From Bacillota bacterium (GTDB lineage Bacteria; Bacillota; Clostridia; Lachnospirales; Lachnospiraceae), in NCBI GenBank assembly GCA_023423335.1, contig JAFAFU010000030.1:287536-351535 (forward strand): 64,000 nucleotides of DNA. The letters run 5' to 3'. Positions 7,857 through 16,800 of this stretch are shown one piece after another. Positions within the stretch are counted from its first letter, which is position 1. Each line of letters opens with the position of its first letter. The translations under genes and the position numbers were made by a program. The notes under the pieces were generated by a model, which had not been told where the DNA came from, did not search any database, and saw only the letters and a list, made by a program, of their open reading frames with translations.

Positions 7857-8483
7857 ATGTTTAAACAAATCGAATTAAACTATAATTTTAACGCACTGGA
7901 GCCTCATATTGATGAGCTTACGATGATTACCCACTATACGAAGCATCATGCGGCTTATACCGCCAACTTAAATGCTGCTCTGGAAAAAGCGCCGGAGCTG
8001 GCCGGCTTGTCCATAGAGAGCATTTTTAAAAATCTTTCCGATCTTACCGATGAGGCATTAAAAACCACCATCCGAAATAATGGCGGCGGCTTCTATAACC
8101 ATAATCTATACTTTGCTACGCTGCTGCCGGGAGGCGCCGGTCAGCCGGAGGGAGAACTGGCAAAACAGATTGCGCATACGTTCGGCGATCCTAACGAATT
8201 AAAAGAGAAGCTTGCCGCTTCTGCTGCCGCGAGATTCGGTTCCGGCTGGGCATGGCTGTCGGCAAACAAAAACGGAGAATTAAAAGTATCCTCCAGCCCA
8301 AACCAGGATAATCCGATTATGGAGAGCCGGGGCGAATGGATCCCCATTCTTGGTATCGATGTATGGGAGCATGCTTATTACTTAAAATATAAGAACCTGC
8401 GGGCAGAATACATAAAAGCGTTTTTAGGTGCAGTGAACTGGGATGTTGTTGCCGGTAATTACGCAGATGCGAAACGATCATAG
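7857..8483 (+). CDS. Iron/manganese superoxide dismutase
   Basis: Cytoplasmic enzyme that dismutates superoxide, 208 residues, full length. The first metal-binding His lies in the MITHYTKHHAAY segment (about 23-34), the second in GGGFYNHNLYF (about 76-86), and Asp and His in DVWEHAYY near 168-175. GSGWAWL is the usual core motif. The residue pattern does not decide between Fe and Mn. GAGAGGAG precedes the ATG. It is monocistronic, with its own terminator, and transcribed divergently from trpXYZ. Confidence 0.95.
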   Translation: MFKQIELNYNFNALEPHIDELTMITHYTKHHAAYTANLNAALEKAPELAGLSIESIFKNLSDLTDEALKTTIRNNGGGFYNHNLYFATLLPGGAGQPEGELAKQIAHTFGDPNELKEKLAASAAARFGSGWAWLSANKNGELKVSSSPNQDNPIMESRGEWIPILGIDVWEHAYYLKYKNLRAEYIKAFLGAVNWDVVAGNYADAKRS

Positions 8484-8497
8484 CAATATAGCTCTAC

Positions 8498-8551
8498 CAA
8501 AGAGAACGGATACCCTGCTGGCGGATTATCGGCAGGATATCCGTTCTCTTT
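8498..8551 (+). terminator. Intrinsic terminator after the superoxide dismutase gene
   Basis: Long stem with AAAGAGAACGGATA on the left and TATCCGTTCTCTTT on the right, extended by CCTGC/GCAGG, ending in a T-rich stretch. It sits 15 bp after the sod stop codon and could also serve the convergent gene at 8583. Confidence 0.75.
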
Positions 8552-8582
8552 ATCCTGATTTCCTGACGTAATTTACAGGCGG

Positions 8583-9164
8583 CTAAGAGATTGCCTGATA
8601 ATTTTTCATTTCTTCAATTTTGTCCTTCCCGGGCTGTTTCAAGCAGCAAATAATCGATTCACATACCCATACGGCAGCTTCAAATGCACAGTCGATATCC
8701 ATTTTCATACTCTGCGGCTGCATCAGGTATTTCTTGCGGATTTCCATTATGAGGGACCGGATATCCTTTCCCGGCTTTCTTCCGCTGGGCGGCAGAGACA
8801 GCCTGCGCCTCAGTTTCATTTTCATCAGCACAATATGGGTCCCCAGTTCATAAAGCAAATGGCGCAGATTCTTATTGTGTATTTCCTCATTTAAATGATA
8901 GTAGCAAAAGAAGTCGCATACATAGTGGCAAATTTCCCCCAGAGTAACGGAAAAATCATTTACCGAACAGGATTCCTCCATAAGATGATTGGTTCTCTCC
9001 GCCACGGTAAAAATACAATTCTCCAGGGTATGGTGGATGTAATTCGCCGAGGGTAAATCCGGCTTGATATTCCCATAGGCAAAGGCCAGCCGATTAAGCT
9101 TTGCCTCTCCGGCAAAGTGCCGGTATAAAGCTTTGGACATGAGAAGATGGGTAAAGAAAAACAT
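8583..9164 (-). CDS. Zinc-dependent phospholipase C-like protein
   Basis: 193 residues with the outline of the PF00882 (zinc-dependent phospholipase C) fold. His6 is in MFFFTHLL, Asp is in AYGNIKPDLPS (about 29-39), a conserved His is in YIHHTLE, and LGEICHYVCDFFCYYH (about 75-90) carries a His-Asp-His pattern. There is no signal peptide, unlike secreted alpha-toxin-type enzymes. Similar intracellular proteins are widespread in Clostridia with no known substrate. It is a single gene, convergent with sod. Confidence 0.7.
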   Translation of the reverse strand: MFFFTHLLMSKALYRHFAGEAKLNRLAFAYGNIKPDLPSANYIHHTLENCIFTVAERTNHLMEESCSVNDFSVTLGEICHYVCDFFCYYHLNEEIHNKNLRHLLYELGTHIVLMKMKLRRRLSLPPSGRKPGKDIRSLIMEIRKKYLMQPQSMKMDIDCAFEAAVWVCESIICCLKQPGKDKIEEMKNYQAIS

Positions 9165-9227
9165 TCGTCTGCCTCCTTCTATAAAGAAAATCTTATATTA
9201 ACCTTAAGTCCCCAGATAAGTCCTCCG

Positions 9228-10622
9228 TTACAGGGCTTCTTCCGCTATTTTAGCCAACGGACTTCGTTCCACTTCCTCTAACGTAACATGACCGGTAATC
9301 GGATAGGCTTTCATCTTTTCAATCACGTAGACCAATCCATTGGATTTGGAATCCACAAGAGTATTGTCTATTTGATTGTCAGAGGGGTCCCCTATCATGA
9401 CAAATTTTGATTCCATTCCCGCCCTGGTCAGCATGAGCTTTGCCAGATGGGGTGTCATCTCCTGGGCCTCATCGATAATCACTAATGCATTTGACAAGGT
9501 CCGCCCTCTCATGAATGCAAAGGTTTTCATTTCGATGATGCCTGCCTCCCGGTATTGCTGCAGAAAGCTTTCGACGGAGAAAGTCGGTTTTCCGTTATGG
9601 AAGCCATTCATTTTAACGTTCTTTTCCGTCGGTTCTTCTTTGCATGGAATTTGGCGCTTTGGCAGGTCTGTCATTAAATTCTCAATTGCGTCTCCGAAGG
9701 AATCCATGAAAGGCTTCAATTTTTCATGCTCCGAGCCGGGCAAAAAGCCAATGGAATTTCCGGCGGACACGACAGGCTTAACAAAGATTATTTTGCTGTA
9801 GATGTTGCTTTCAATGACCTTCTGCAGGGCAACCGCTACGGACAGAATGGATTTTCCGGTACCCGCGCCTCCGCTCAATGTAACCAGATGGATATTATCA
9901 TCCATAAGCAGTTCAAAAGACATTCTTTGCTCCCTATTCCTGGGAGTTAACCCCCATGCCTTTTCCGTTGAATACTTTAAAGGCACGATTCGGTTTCCGT
10001 CATATTTTGCCAAAGTTTCATGGGAATCACGATCATAGCTTTTGATGCAGAAAAATTCATTCGGATAGGCGGACAGTCCGGTCTCCTTATTTAATTCAAG
10101 TCCGCCATGATAAATTTCATCAATCTGCCTGGAAGACAGGGTTATTTCTTTATATCCCTTATAGATATGCTCTACGTCAATCTTATCGTTTTGATAATCC
10201 TGTACTTCAAGCTTTAAGGATTCTGCTTTAATGGCAACACACAGATCCTTCGTAACTAAAATCGTCTTTACTCTTTTGGATTCCTTCTTTATATTCAACG
10301 CCACTGTCAGTATCTTGTTGTCATTTTTATTAATATCCACTCCGTCAGGCATGTTCTCCGAATTCATATGGTTCATCTCGACCCTTAGGGTACCGCCCTT
10401 CGGCAGCTTTACACCCATATGGATATTACCGTATTGCCTGACATTATTCAGCTCTCTAATTGCCTCCCTTGCCTGATATCCGATGACTCCTTCCCTGTTC
10501 TTTAAGCCGTCCAGCTCTTCCAGGCAGATCAGAGGAATAATTACATTATTATCCTCAAAAGTATAGATACTTCCCGGATAATGGATCAGTACATTCGTAT
10601 CCAAGATGTAATTCTTAATCAA
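9228..10622 (-). CDS. PIN-domain PhoH-family ATPase
   Basis: A 464-residue cytoplasmic protein with two domains. The N-terminal PIN nuclease-like domain (1-150) carries Asp8 in ILDTNVLIH, Glu in CLEELDG and further acidic residues. The PhoH ATPase (about 225-464) has Walker A GGAGTGKS at 251-258 and Walker B IIDEAQ at 382-387. Proteins of this architecture (YlaK-like, PhoH2-like) are thought to be RNA helicase/ribonucleases. The start appears to be TTG, since GGAGG lies seven bases before it and no ATG fits. It is monocistronic. Confidence 0.9.
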   Translation of the reverse strand: MIKNYILDTNVLIHYPGSIYTFEDNNVIIPLICLEELDGLKNREGVIGYQAREAIRELNNVRQYGNIHMGVKLPKGGTLRVEMNHMNSENMPDGVDINKNDNKILTVALNIKKESKRVKTILVTKDLCVAIKAESLKLEVQDYQNDKIDVEHIYKGYKEITLSSRQIDEIYHGGLELNKETGLSAYPNEFFCIKSYDRDSHETLAKYDGNRIVPLKYSTEKAWGLTPRNREQRMSFELLMDDNIHLVTLSGGAGTGKSILSVAVALQKVIESNIYSKIIFVKPVVSAGNSIGFLPGSEHEKLKPFMDSFGDAIENLMTDLPKRQIPCKEEPTEKNVKMNGFHNGKPTFSVESFLQQYREAGIIEMKTFAFMRGRTLSNALVIIDEAQEMTPHLAKLMLTRAGMESKFVMIGDPSDNQIDNTLVDSKSNGLVYVIEKMKAYPITGHVTLEEVERSPLAKIAEEAL

Positions 10623-10787
10623 ATGAAATCCTCCTTCGATGCAGAATATTTTGTGCTAAACCGTGATTCTTCATTGATACTTTCGTACTCCCGGTCGCAT
10701 TGCTATAACCGGTCTATGTACTTTCATTATATCGGAAGCCTCGTATATAAGCCTTAAATGTATGTAATATTTTAGTTAAAATTGTGC

Positions 10788-10819
10788 AAAAAAAAATGGG
10801 CTGTTATGCATAACAGCCC
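10788..10819 (-). terminator. Intrinsic terminator of the 1000-residue P-type ATPase gene
   Basis: A perfect 22-bp palindrome GGGCTGTTATG/CATAACAGCCC (10798-10819) is followed on the minus strand by ATTTTTTTTT. It begins 15 bp after the stop codon of the ATPase gene. Its arms resemble the MITE-like ends at 4090 and 13889 (GGCTGTT...GCAT). Confidence 0.85.
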
Positions 10820-10833
10820 TACTAATATAAAGT

Positions 10834-13809
10834 TTAAATGGCAGCTAATACCGAGGTTCCCGCAAGCAGCAGGATATCCTGAAAAAGTAATGGCCCTGTC
10901 AGGAAATAAGTGCTGATAAAGGGCAGGTAAATGATCCCTCCTAATAGTAACAAACAGGCTATGGACGCAATATTCATATACCGGTTTCTGGAGCCTTTAT
11001 TCGCTCTGCAGCTGTAAAGATTTATAATCTGTGAAAGAATAATACCGGTAAACGCCAAGGTTCTTGCTTTCGTCAGGCTGGCCCCTGCCAATAGGGAGCC
11101 TTGGAAGATACCAAACGTAGTTAATCCGGTCACAATACCCCTCCTTATCACCTGCTTCTTTAAGCTTCCGTCCAGGATATCATCATTTTTTAAAACAGGG
11201 GGACAATCCATAATATTCTCCGGAGGAGTCTCCAGCGTTAGGGAAGACCCCAGAATCGTTTCCGCAATCACATTGGTCCATAAAATCTGCATCGAAATGA
11301 GAGGTGAAATTCCCGTTAATAATGTCGCGGCGCCAATTGCTATCATTTCACCCAAGCAGCCGGACAGCAGGTATCTCAGGCTGTTCTTAATGTTACGGTT
11401 CACGTTTCGTCCTTCTTCTATGGCTGCCGTTATAGTACAGATATTATCATCTGTCAGAATAATATCTGCCGTATCCCTTGCAACATCACTTCCGCTCGCT
11501 CCCATCGCTATCCCAATATCAGCTTCTTTCATTGCAGGAGCATCATTGATGCCGTCCCCGGTCATAGCTACCACATTTCCTGCTCTTTTAAATGCTTTTA
11601 CTATTTTATACTTCTGCTCCGGTGAGGTTCTGGCAAATATCTGTACTCTGTTTATGACACCAGATAGTTCCTCCTCCGTCATCGCTTCAAGCTCAGGACC
11701 GGACAGGATAATTCCATCTGTCAGAAGTCCGATCTTTTTACCTATGGCAGCCGCGGTATATTTATTATCACCTGTAATCATCACCACTTTAATTCCCGCT
11801 TTATGACATTTTTTAATACAGCCTTCCGCGTCCTCTCTTGGGGGATCTTCCATTCCCATTAACCCCAGAAAAACAAAATTACTGTCGATATTGCCAGGCT
11901 CCTTTGTAATTTTCTTGTAACCAAATGCCAGTATACGCAATGCTCTTGATCCCATCTGCTCCGCTACTGCATATATATTCTCTCTGTCCGTGGACGTGAA
12001 GAGTCTTTCGTTTCCATCGTCATAAATGCTGGTACATTTATCGATTACTTTACTCAAGGAACCTTTACAGTAAGCATACTTTCCTTCCTGGCAGGAAGCC
12101 ACAACCGTCATATATCCTGTCGAGCTGTCAAAGGGAATCTCCTGTATTCTTCTATATCTGGCGGCCAGTCTTTTATATTCTGCATCATATTTATACGCGG
12201 CAGTGATTAATGCCCCTTCCGTTGGATCTCCATGAACTGACCACCTGCCTTCACAGCTTTTTATCCTGGAGTTATTGCATAGGATTCCGGTAGTCAGAAT
12301 CCGTTGGAGTCCCTGATACTTTTTATGATTGCCGGACCGGAGCTTAATCTCACCCTGTGGATGATATCCCGAACCGGTTAATTCATAGGCATTGCCCTCG
12401 ACAAAGATCTCTTTTACCGTCATCTCATTCATTGTGAGAGTCCCTGTCTTGTCACAGCATATGACATTGGCTGAGCCCAGGGTTTCAACCGCAGGCAGCT
12501 TCCTTACGATAGCATTATTTCTTGCCATCTTTTGAACCGAACGGGCCATGGCAGCCGTAACCAGCGCCGGTAAGCTTTCCGGAATAGCTCCAATGGCAAA
12601 GCTGATCCCAAGTACGATGACAGAAACCGGGGAGGCTCCTCTGAAAAGCCTTAAGGCGCTTAATCCCAAGCAAGCGATCAGGGATAATTTAGTTATTCTT
12701 GTAGTAAGGCTTTTCATCTTATTCTGGATCGGAGCGCACTCATTTTTAATATTGTGCAGGATATCCGCTATCTTACCTATTTCCGTCTGTCTTCCGGTTG
12801 CCGTAACAATCGCTCTGCCTCTTCCGGTCAATACACTCGTTCCCATATACAACATATTGGAGCGTTCTGCCAGCTCTGTTTTCATATCGCAGATTTTTTC
12901 ACTCTTACATACCGGCATACTTTCTCCGGTCAGCATTGCTTCAGAGGTTTTCAGATCACAGCCGTCGATTAATCTGGCATCCGCCGGTACCCTCTCCCCT
13001 GCTTCCACAAGGATCATATCACCGGGAACAAGATATTTTGCATCCATCCTGTACTGTTTTCCGTTACGGATGACGTGCGCTTTCGTTACCATCATTTTAT
13101 TCAGGGAATAAAGAGACTGATCCGCCCTATGCTGCTGTATCGTACTTAATACGGTTCCTGCTGCTGCGATTCCCAATACTGCGATCCCCTCTACCAGTTG
13201 TCCTAAAAAAGTCGATAACAGGCCGGCCCCAACTAACATTTTCGTGGAGAATTCGTTGAGATTTTCAAAAAACCGCTTGAGGATGGATTTTCGTTTCGTT
13301 TCGGATATTACATTGTAACCCAATTCATGAAGCTTAAGCTCGGCCTGCTCCTTTGTCAGACCTTTCTTACGGTCGGTGTTAAGTCTGTTCTCAACATCAT
13401 GTACCAGTAAGGAATGATAACCGGTAACATTCCTATCGCCTGCGGAAATATGAATATTATCACAGGACACTTCATTCATCGAATGACCGGGTTGAATTGC
13501 CGGCACAACTTTCAGTCTGGCAGCCTCATTGGAAACCATCCCCGTATTCTTAAAGTTCCTTCTGGAAACACCTCGATATATCTGTCTTTTTATCGCAGCT
13601 TCATCTGTCAGTGCTTCATCATATTGGACGAGAAGGTTTCCGGTGACAGGATTAGCCCGAATATACAGTATACCGAAGATGTCTTTGACGAAATTCTCTA
13701 AAGCGGATGCTACTTTCTTATCTTTATAGATGACAGGGACATAGATCCGAATTCTTTTATACAATATACTATTGCCGGTATCATAGACACGCTCACAGGC
13801 ATTCATCAT
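10834..13809 (-). CDS. Cation-transporting P-type ATPase with N-terminal HMA_2-like domain
   Basis: Membrane pump of about 991 residues. The first 85 residues form an HMA_2-like domain (YKRIRIYVPV, then NPVTGNLLVQYD). A long linker leads into a P2-like core: cation-ATPase N domain, actuator with intact TGES (294-297), fourth-helix motif AIPESLP (about 408-414, PEGLP in calcium pumps), CCDKTGTLT with the phosphorylated Asp at about 453, TGDGINDAPAMKEAD and C-terminal helices. All catalytic residues are present. Candidate ions are Ca or Mn, or iron given the neighbours. The start is uncertain: ATG 13809 (used), GTG 13818, or an upstream TTG at 13851. It is divergent from the HMA_2 operon at 14041-19848. 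Confidence 0.87.
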   Translation of the reverse strand: MMNACERVYDTGNSILYKRIRIYVPVIYKDKKVASALENFVKDIFGILYIRANPVTGNLLVQYDEALTDEAAIKRQIYRGVSRRNFKNTGMVSNEAARLKVVPAIQPGHSMNEVSCDNIHISAGDRNVTGYHSLLVHDVENRLNTDRKKGLTKEQAELKLHELGYNVISETKRKSILKRFFENLNEFSTKMLVGAGLLSTFLGQLVEGIAVLGIAAAGTVLSTIQQHRADQSLYSLNKMMVTKAHVIRNGKQYRMDAKYLVPGDMILVEAGERVPADARLIDGCDLKTSEAMLTGESMPVCKSEKICDMKTELAERSNMLYMGTSVLTGRGRAIVTATGRQTEIGKIADILHNIKNECAPIQNKMKSLTTRITKLSLIACLGLSALRLFRGASPVSVIVLGISFAIGAIPESLPALVTAAMARSVQKMARNNAIVRKLPAVETLGSANVICCDKTGTLTMNEMTVKEIFVEGNAYELTGSGYHPQGEIKLRSGNHKKYQGLQRILTTGILCNNSRIKSCEGRWSVHGDPTEGALITAAYKYDAEYKRLAARYRRIQEIPFDSSTGYMTVVASCQEGKYAYCKGSLSKVIDKCTSIYDDGNERLFTSTDRENIYAVAEQMGSRALRILAFGYKKITKEPGNIDSNFVFLGLMGMEDPPREDAEGCIKKCHKAGIKVVMITGDNKYTAAAIGKKIGLLTDGIILSGPELEAMTEEELSGVINRVQIFARTSPEQKYKIVKAFKRAGNVVAMTGDGINDAPAMKEADIGIAMGASGSDVARDTADIILTDDNICTITAAIEEGRNVNRNIKNSLRYLLSGCLGEMIAIGAATLLTGISPLISMQILWTNVIAETILGSSLTLETPPENIMDCPPVLKNDDILDGSLKKQVIRRGIVTGLTTFGIFQGSLLAGASLTKARTLAFTGIILSQIINLYSCRANKGSRNRYMNIASIACLLLLGGIIYLPFISTYFLTGPLLFQDILLLAGTSVLAAI

Positions 13810-13888
13810 CTTAACCACCAAACCATTCCTAAATTTATCTTTATTTAACAATACTTAACATAACGGATAGTATCTTACAGATCAATAT

Positions 13889-13903
13889 TATTATGCAACA
13901 GCC
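13889..13903. repeat. Solitary copy of the MITE-like terminal repeat
   Basis: TATTATGCAACAGCC matches the right end of the element at 4231-4244, extended by one base. No partner end lies within several hundred bases, so it is a relic or a one-ended copy. It sits in the divergent promoter region between the P-type ATPase and the HMA_2 operon. Confidence 0.4.
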
Positions 13904-14040
13904 AAATTTCTATATATTTCTACTTCTTCCATTAATTTTATACATGATTAACCTCGATTTAACATGACAAAGAAGACAACTTTACATTAAAATAGTACTA
14001 TATGTATGTAAACAGGTTTACTGCGAAGGGGGGTAGCATA

Positions 14041-14682
14041 TTGATCAAATATAATTTCGACAGACACTTTAAAATAGAAGAAAATTGTATTGATATCATA
14101 GAATACGAATTAAACTGCTTTTTTGATTCCCGATTGGAGTTAGTTTTGTCAATATCGGATTGGTATATGCAAGGATCCATCAAAAATGCAAAAAATCTTT
14201 TAACTCATTTAAAGATAACGGATGAAGAAATCAATGATCTTATGAAAGTGATTCATATCAGGATATACGGCGAAATAGCCAATGCACGCAGGAAATCAAT
14301 GCTTCTCACAAATATTAATATAGAGGCTTACCTTCAAGAGATGAAGCAGTATGTTGACAGGGATTTGTCGGAAGCATTAAAAACAGATCAAATTGCAGGT
14401 ATCTGCGAATATCTGATTAATAATTTTATATCCGTTATCATTGATACCGCTTGTAAAGGGAAGCTAAGCGGCAGTATTCTCGGGCAATACAATTACGCAG
14501 CAAAATTATTAAATCATAACAGCCATAAAAAACAGCAGCATAAGCATGGTGAAATTATTCTCCGACAGGCGGAAGGTTTCCTGTTAAATATGAAAACCGA
14601 GTTGAGAAACGAGTTAGTAAGAGCTTCTCTTTCCATGATTGCTTCCTGCCATAATATCTATGAAGATTCTATTGTCGCATAA
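14041..14682 (+). CDS. Helical protein of unknown function, first gene of the HMA_2/ATPase operon
   Basis: 213 residues, not recognised. The chosen start is TTG at 14041, because GGGGGGT lies six bases upstream; an ATG at 14002 has no ribosome-binding site. The protein is predicted to be mostly alpha-helical, with no membrane segment or signal peptide, and has a His/Lys-rich stretch (NHNSHKKQQHKHGE, about 157-170) that could bind metal. It is separated from the next gene by 202 bp, so it may have its own transcript. Its place at the head of the locus suggests a regulator, adaptor or metal-binding role, but that is only inference. Confidence 0.6.
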   Translation: MIKYNFDRHFKIEENCIDIIEYELNCFFDSRLELVLSISDWYMQGSIKNAKNLLTHLKITDEEINDLMKVIHIRIYGEIANARRKSMLLTNINIEAYLQEMKQYVDRDLSEALKTDQIAGICEYLINNFISVIIDTACKGKLSGSILGQYNYAAKLLNHNSHKKQQHKHGEIILRQAEGFLLNMKTELRNELVRASLSMIASCHNIYEDSIVA

Positions 14683-14884
14683 TAGGATCTGTCTTCGATA
14701 ATACAACAAACCTTTATGTCATAAGACCATCGGATTATTCGTGGAATTATGGCATTTTTTACGATATGATCTGAATTAAAAAAGCAACTCTTCAAAATCA
14801 TTATATTTTTCTACATTATACCTATAAAGAAAGATTTATTGGTCATAATATTCTATATAATATTGATATCATGGAGGTATCCGA

Positions 14885-15334
14885 ATGGAAAATGAAGCAA
14901 AAATCACCCAGGAAATCGATGAATTGCGGAAGAAGTATGATACACTTGCCAGAAAGGTGGATAGTATTGAAAAAGAGACAAAAAACACTGGGAATAGTAT
15001 TAAAAAAATAGAGTCCAGTGTCACTGCTCTGAATACTAATTTTGAAGCATTAATGGGTAAGCTTGATGCTATCGTTGAAGACAAGGAAGCAAGCAGAATG
15101 TTCAAGAAAGAGAAGCGCAGCCGCATGTCCTTAATGGGTATGATGACAAGACCACTCCGGAGTTTGGCGGTCGGTACAATCAGCTCTATTATATCCATCG
15201 CGGATTATACTTCTGAGAAGGTTGCCTGCGCCCGTGAGGGGATGGAGGATATCATAGCAGAGGCGCAGTATAACAGCAAAAGGAAAAGGTCCAGTATGAT
15301 GTCAAATATGGATATGGTTCCCGGTGAGTCATGA
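14885..15334 (+). CDS. Coiled-coil protein with hydrophobic C-terminal helix, HMA_2/ATPase operon
   Basis: 149 residues. Residues 1-70 form a heptad-rich coiled coil (DELRKKYDTLARKVDSIE and on). A basic patch RMFKKEKRSRMS follows (about 75-86), and then an amphipathic or weakly hydrophobic stretch with SLAVGTISSIISIADY (about 97-112). The tail is basic and Ser/Met-rich. TGGAGG precedes the ATG. It overlaps the next gene by 4 bp (ATGA), so translation is probably coupled. The layout suits a membrane-associated scaffold or cytoskeletal protein. No family was recognised. Confidence 0.65.
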   Translation: MENEAKITQEIDELRKKYDTLARKVDSIEKETKNTGNSIKKIESSVTALNTNFEALMGKLDAIVEDKEASRMFKKEKRSRMSLMGMMTRPLRSLAVGTISSIISIADYTSEKVACAREGMEDIIAEAQYNSKRKRSSMMSNMDMVPGES

Positions 15335-16560
15335 ACCGTATGAAAGAGATAAAATTCAAAAAAATTTTTTCCATCCCCGGACGCATCCGGTTGAAAGCCG
15401 AAGAGCTTAAAGCAAATCCGGAATATGCCCTAACCATTGATAAAGCATTGCTTCAATATACTTTCATTATATCGGCAGCCGCCAATAGTAAGACAGGAAA
15501 TGTACTGATAGAATATGATACTTCTCTCATTAATGAATATGAATTGCTCAGTCTTATTCAATCCATGGGGATCAGCAGACAAATGATGCATATTGCCGGC
15601 AGGAATAAGCAGAACGATCAAAAACTGCGGAAGCCTTTCACAGAAACTTACCAGGAGGAAAGCTCCCTGACAAACCGGCTCTCTTTCCTGTCCGTCACTG
15701 CTGCCTGTGTTCTGATATTTGCTTCTCCCCCGGTCAGTATCATAGGAGCATTGATTTTAGGCTTTCCCGGTATGATTTATCTTACATCCTATTTATCCAT
15801 GAGGTATGCCCGGTCGGAAGCATACAGACATCAAATCCGTATTATAAGCCACAAGACCATACGGAAGCTGCAAAAGCTGCGGCGGATCTTTATGGATTCA
15901 AATATTATTTATAAGGATCATTCATTGGATGATTACAGCTACATGGAGCTTGAGACCGGAATTGCCACCGGTGAATTATCCGATCCGATTCACCCTGAAG
16001 TAAGAAATATGGTTAAGGAGCTCCGCAAAAACGGTATGAATGATATCTCTATTCTTGATGATAACGTTAATACCGGCCTTCTCCTCTACGGTAATAAAAG
16101 CCTGGGCTTAAGTGATGCAGGTAATCCTGCCCGATCCGGCTTACCGGGATATCCTTTTGAAATGTATATTATGGCAGAAGATTTTTTTCATCGAGATAAC
16201 TCCTTACCCGGAAAGGCGCCCGAAGAAAAAATATATGTATGTATTATTGAAAACAGGACGGATTGGAATAGTAAAAAAGCCGGACCCGTATCAATTTACT
16301 GCAATGAAGCCGGTAAAATCCCCTGGCTTCTTGGATTCTGCCGTAATAGTCATGAATATTTAACCAGATCACAGCTTATTGCCGTGAGTATCAATATTTT
16401 GGGCATCATGCTGGCCGTAACCGGACACTTACATTTCACAGCAGCATTATTACTCTATATAATCAATATGCTTAGTAATGCATTATATCTTCGGCACAAT
16501 ATATTAATCTGCAGCAAGGAGAGTACTCATGGAGAACAACAGCAATATATCATCGCTTGA
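15331..16560 (+). CDS. HMA_2-domain membrane protein, apparent catalytically dead P-type ATPase derivative
   Basis: 409 residues. The N-terminal HMA_2-like domain has PGRIR at 16-20 and TGNVLIEYD at 55-63. Two membrane helices lie at about 116-155. A cytoplasmic region of about 190 residues follows, and its part HPEVRNMVKELRKNGM resembles the P-domain segment before TGD in P-type ATPases. Two C-terminal helices (about 350-395) follow a stretch like the ATPase M5 region. There is no DKTGT, no TGE and no GDGxND. It overlaps the coiled-coil gene by 4 bp and the next small gene by 32 bp. A metal-binding or structural partner of the downstream ATPase is the most sensible guess. Confidence 0.7.
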   Translation: MNRMKEIKFKKIFSIPGRIRLKAEELKANPEYALTIDKALLQYTFIISAAANSKTGNVLIEYDTSLINEYELLSLIQSMGISRQMMHIAGRNKQNDQKLRKPFTETYQEESSLTNRLSFLSVTAACVLIFASPPVSIIGALILGFPGMIYLTSYLSMRYARSEAYRHQIRIISHKTIRKLQKLRRIFMDSNIIYKDHSLDDYSYMELETGIATGELSDPIHPEVRNMVKELRKNGMNDISILDDNVNTGLLLYGNKSLGLSDAGNPARSGLPGYPFEMYIMAEDFFHRDNSLPGKAPEEKIYVCIIENRTDWNSKKAGPVSIYCNEAGKIPWLLGFCRNSHEYLTRSQLIAVSINILGIMLAVTGHLHFTAALLLYIINMLSNALYLRHNILICSKESTHGEQQQYIIA

Positions 16561-16777
16561 ACAGGAGCTTACTGACATTGAGAATCGAATTAAATCAGTG
16601 ATAACCTCCGGATTGGAAATGGTAAAAAATGATCCTTCTCTTGAAAAAGATGTTTTAACTAAATTTATCACACCGGCAATGAGGATTTATGATTTCTTCT
16701 TAAAGGAAACAACGCGGACCGGTACGGAGAGTGTGGGAAAGAATGCGTTTAAATACGCTATGTTTAAGAAGTTCTGA
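16529..16777 (+). CDS. Small soluble protein of unknown function, HMA_2/ATPase operon
   Basis: 82 residues, with no membrane segment or recognised domain. The first half is acidic and helical (SLEQELTDIENRIKSVI), and the C-terminus is basic (KNAFKYAMFKKF). The gene overlaps the preceding membrane-protein gene by 32 bp in another frame and has its own AAGGAG site, so it is a genuine gene. It lies 23 bp before the degenerate ATPase gene and is probably a partner of it. Confidence 0.65.
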   Translation: MENNSNISSLEQELTDIENRIKSVITSGLEMVKNDPSLEKDVLTKFITPAMRIYDFFLKETTRTGTESVGKNAFKYAMFKKF

Positions 16778-16800
16778 TAAATTCAGCGGAGAGGGTGATT

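Noticed and set aside
12548..13111. Plus-strand open frame of 187 codons
   Set aside because: It is antisense to the conserved actuator and fourth-helix region of the P-type ATPase. It is a compositional shadow.
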